Shown here: positions 4,210 through 5,332 of the stretch, in pieces
Numbering within the stretch: the first letter of the stretch is position 1
Layout of the letters: the number at the start of each line of letters is the position of its first letter
Assembly: GCA_900770535.1 (NCBI GenBank)
Contig: CAAHDV010000226.1
Location: 1-5,332 of the forward strand
DNA: 5,332 nt
From: Lachnospiraceae bacterium
GTDB taxonomy: Bacteria > Bacillota > Clostridia > Lachnospirales > Lachnospiraceae
Reading direction: 5' to 3'
Notes under the pieces: model-generated
Database searches by the model: none
What the model was told of the DNA's origin: nothing
What the model saw: the letters and a program-made list of their open reading frames with translations, nothing else
Program-made: the position numbers and the translations under genes

Positions 4210-5332
4210 ATGAATTTTCTAAAGAGACAGTCCCCTGTGCGGATCATCGCAATGGGCTTTGCACTGGTCATTCTGATCGGATCGGTGCTCTTGAGCCTGC
4301 CCTGCAGCATCCGGGATGGGGTTACGGTGCGCTACATTGACGCCCTCTATATGTCCACCAGCGCGGTGTGCGTGACAGGACTGGTGACACTGGATGTGGG
4401 CGATACGTTCACGCCGCTTGGCCAGTTTTTTGTGGCTATGTTGATCCAGATCGGCGGCCTTGGTGTGACGGCGGTGGGAACCGGCGTGATCCTGGCCATG
4501 GGAAAAAAGGTTAACTTAAAGGCCAGAAACCTGATCCGGGAAGCCGGAAATCTGGATTCCGGAAAAGGCGTGATCCGTTTTGTGCGTCTGGTATTCCTTA
4601 CTACGATTACCTTTGAACTGACAGGCGCGGCGCTGAGTTTTCTGGTGTTCCAGAGAAGGTTTGCCCCGTTAAAGGCAGTGGGGGTCAGTCTGTTTCACTC
4701 CGTGGCAGCGTTTAATAACTCCGGATTTGATATGCTGGGCGGCGGGCAGAACCTGATCCCGTACCAGGATGATGTGTTCTTAAATCTGGTAACCTGCGCA
4801 CTGGTCATTCTGGGAGGAATTGGCTTTTTGGTGATTCGCGAAGTCATCGAAAAACGGTTTCGCTGGAAAAAGTTTTCCATGCACACTAAGGTCGTACTGT
4901 TTATGAGCCTGGTGCTGACGGCAGCAGGCACGGTGCTATTAAAGCTGACCGAAGACATTACGTGGCTGGGGGCCTTCTTTACCAGTGTGTCCGCAAGAAC
5001 CGCAGGATTTTCCACATTTCCGCTGGAATCTTTTTCCGGCGCAGGACTTCTGACGGTCATTGTGCTGATGGTGATCGGCGCTTCTCCGGGTTCCACCGGA
5101 GGTGGCATCAAGACTACCACCTGCTATGTACTGTTTGAGGGAATCCGTTCTTCCGCTACCAATACATCGGAGAAGGCGTTCCGCTACGCGGTTCCGGCTG
5201 ATGCGTTCCGAAAGGCGGCAGTCATCACGCTGCTGGCCCTTGGCATTGTGCTGACGGGAACTTACATTCTGGTGATCTTAGAGCCGGGCGTTCCGTTTCT
5301 GGACGCATTGTTTGAGATGAGCAGTGCCTTTG
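4210..5332 (+). CDS. ktrB: KtrB/TrkH-family potassium uptake protein, N-terminal part
   Basis: Membrane subunit of a Ktr-type potassium uptake system, which normally works with a cytoplasmic KtrA (RCK) subunit. The frame is open from the ATG to the window edge (374 complete codons), so the C-terminus is missing; full KtrB proteins are about 450 residues. The fold repeats a helix-pore loop-helix unit four times. Three selectivity-filter glycines are visible: CVTGL (Gly57), NNSGF (Gly172) and RTAGF (Gly266). The sequence stops at EMSSAF, just where the fourth filter should begin. The conserved loop GASPGSTGGGIKT (290-302) is present. The N-terminus starts directly at the first repeat, without the extra helix pair of proteobacterial TrkH, which favours KtrB. 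GAAAGG (4197-4202) is 7 nt before the ATG. An upstream ATG-TTA-TGA (4205-4213) overlaps the start. KtrA may follow beyond the window. There is no evident functional link to serine metabolism. Confidence 0.9.
   Translation, partial: MNFLKRQSPVRIIAMGFALVILIGSVLLSLPCSIRDGVTVRYIDALYMSTSAVCVTGLVTLDVGDTFTPLGQFFVAMLIQIGGLGVTAVGTGVILAMGKKVNLKARNLIREAGNLDSGKGVIRFVRLVFLTTITFELTGAALSFLVFQRRFAPLKAVGVSLFHSVAAFNNSGFDMLGGGQNLIPYQDDVFLNLVTCALVILGGIGFLVIREVIEKRFRWKKFSMHTKVVLFMSLVLTAAGTVLLKLTEDITWLGAFFTSVSARTAGFSTFPLESFSGAGLLTVIVLMVIGASPGSTGGGIKTTTCYVLFEGIRSSATNTSEKAFRYAVPADAFRKAAVITLLALGIVLTGTYILVILEPGVPFLDALFEMSSAF

Noticed and set aside
4695..5120. 141-codon open frame on the minus strand opposite ktrB
   Set aside because: It lies wholly inside the KtrB coding sequence, is rich in Ser, Thr and Pro, and shows no motif; the plus frame carries the potassium-filter motifs.
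1..5332. CRISPR array, insertion sequence, tRNA or rRNA, phage or defence genes
   Set aside because: I looked on both strands and saw no regularly spaced repeats, transposase motifs, terminal inverted repeats, complete tRNA cloverleaf or rRNA sequence; the window is explained by metabolism, transport and regulation genes.

Overview
The window looks like a chromosomal piece of a Gram-positive anaerobe of the Clostridia, most likely a Lachnospiraceae-type gut Firmicute. The signs are a two-subunit oxygen-sensitive [4Fe-4S] L-serine dehydratase, strong AGGAGG/GGGAGG ribosome sites, AT-rich intergenic DNA around genes of moderate GC by eye, and a KtrB-type rather than TrkH-type potassium channel subunit. 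The lineage call is inference from gene content, not a database match.

Left edge (1-160): no gene is supported. It holds two tandem hairpins (2-26 and 37-61) of unknown role, cut near the window edge, then a long hairpin (94-136) that best fits the terminator of the serine operon on the minus strand.

Serine operon (161-2942, minus strand): transcription runs right to left through an SstT-like sodium-coupled amino acid symporter, then sdaAB (ACT-domain beta subunit), then sdaAA (Fe-S alpha subunit). The genes are packed tightly: 1 nt between symporter and sdaAB, 21 nt between sdaAB and sdaAA. Together they would import L-serine and deaminate it to pyruvate and ammonia. The transporter substrate is inferred from this context and from a Gly at the position where acidic-amino-acid transporters carry Arg.

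Control region (2943-3171): AT-rich and dense in signals. A good minus-strand promoter (TTGATT-N17-TATAAT with extended -10) and a good plus-strand promoter (TTGACG-N17-TATCAT) overlap at their -10 boxes. Several inverted repeats lie over and next to them, including two that fit the LysR-type T-N11-A pattern.

Right side (3172-5332, plus strand): a divergently transcribed LysR-family regulator, probably the regulator of the serine operon, followed 81 nt later by the first 374 codons of a KtrB/TrkH-family potassium uptake protein that runs off the right edge. The latter has its own extended -10 promoter candidate and a site resembling the LysR-box palindrome over its ribosome site.

Overall this is a recognisable metabolic locus, not a new defence or mobile system. 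The points most worth following are the overlapping divergent promoters with their palindromes, the Cys-rich C-terminus of SdaAA, and the paired structured elements at the left edge.
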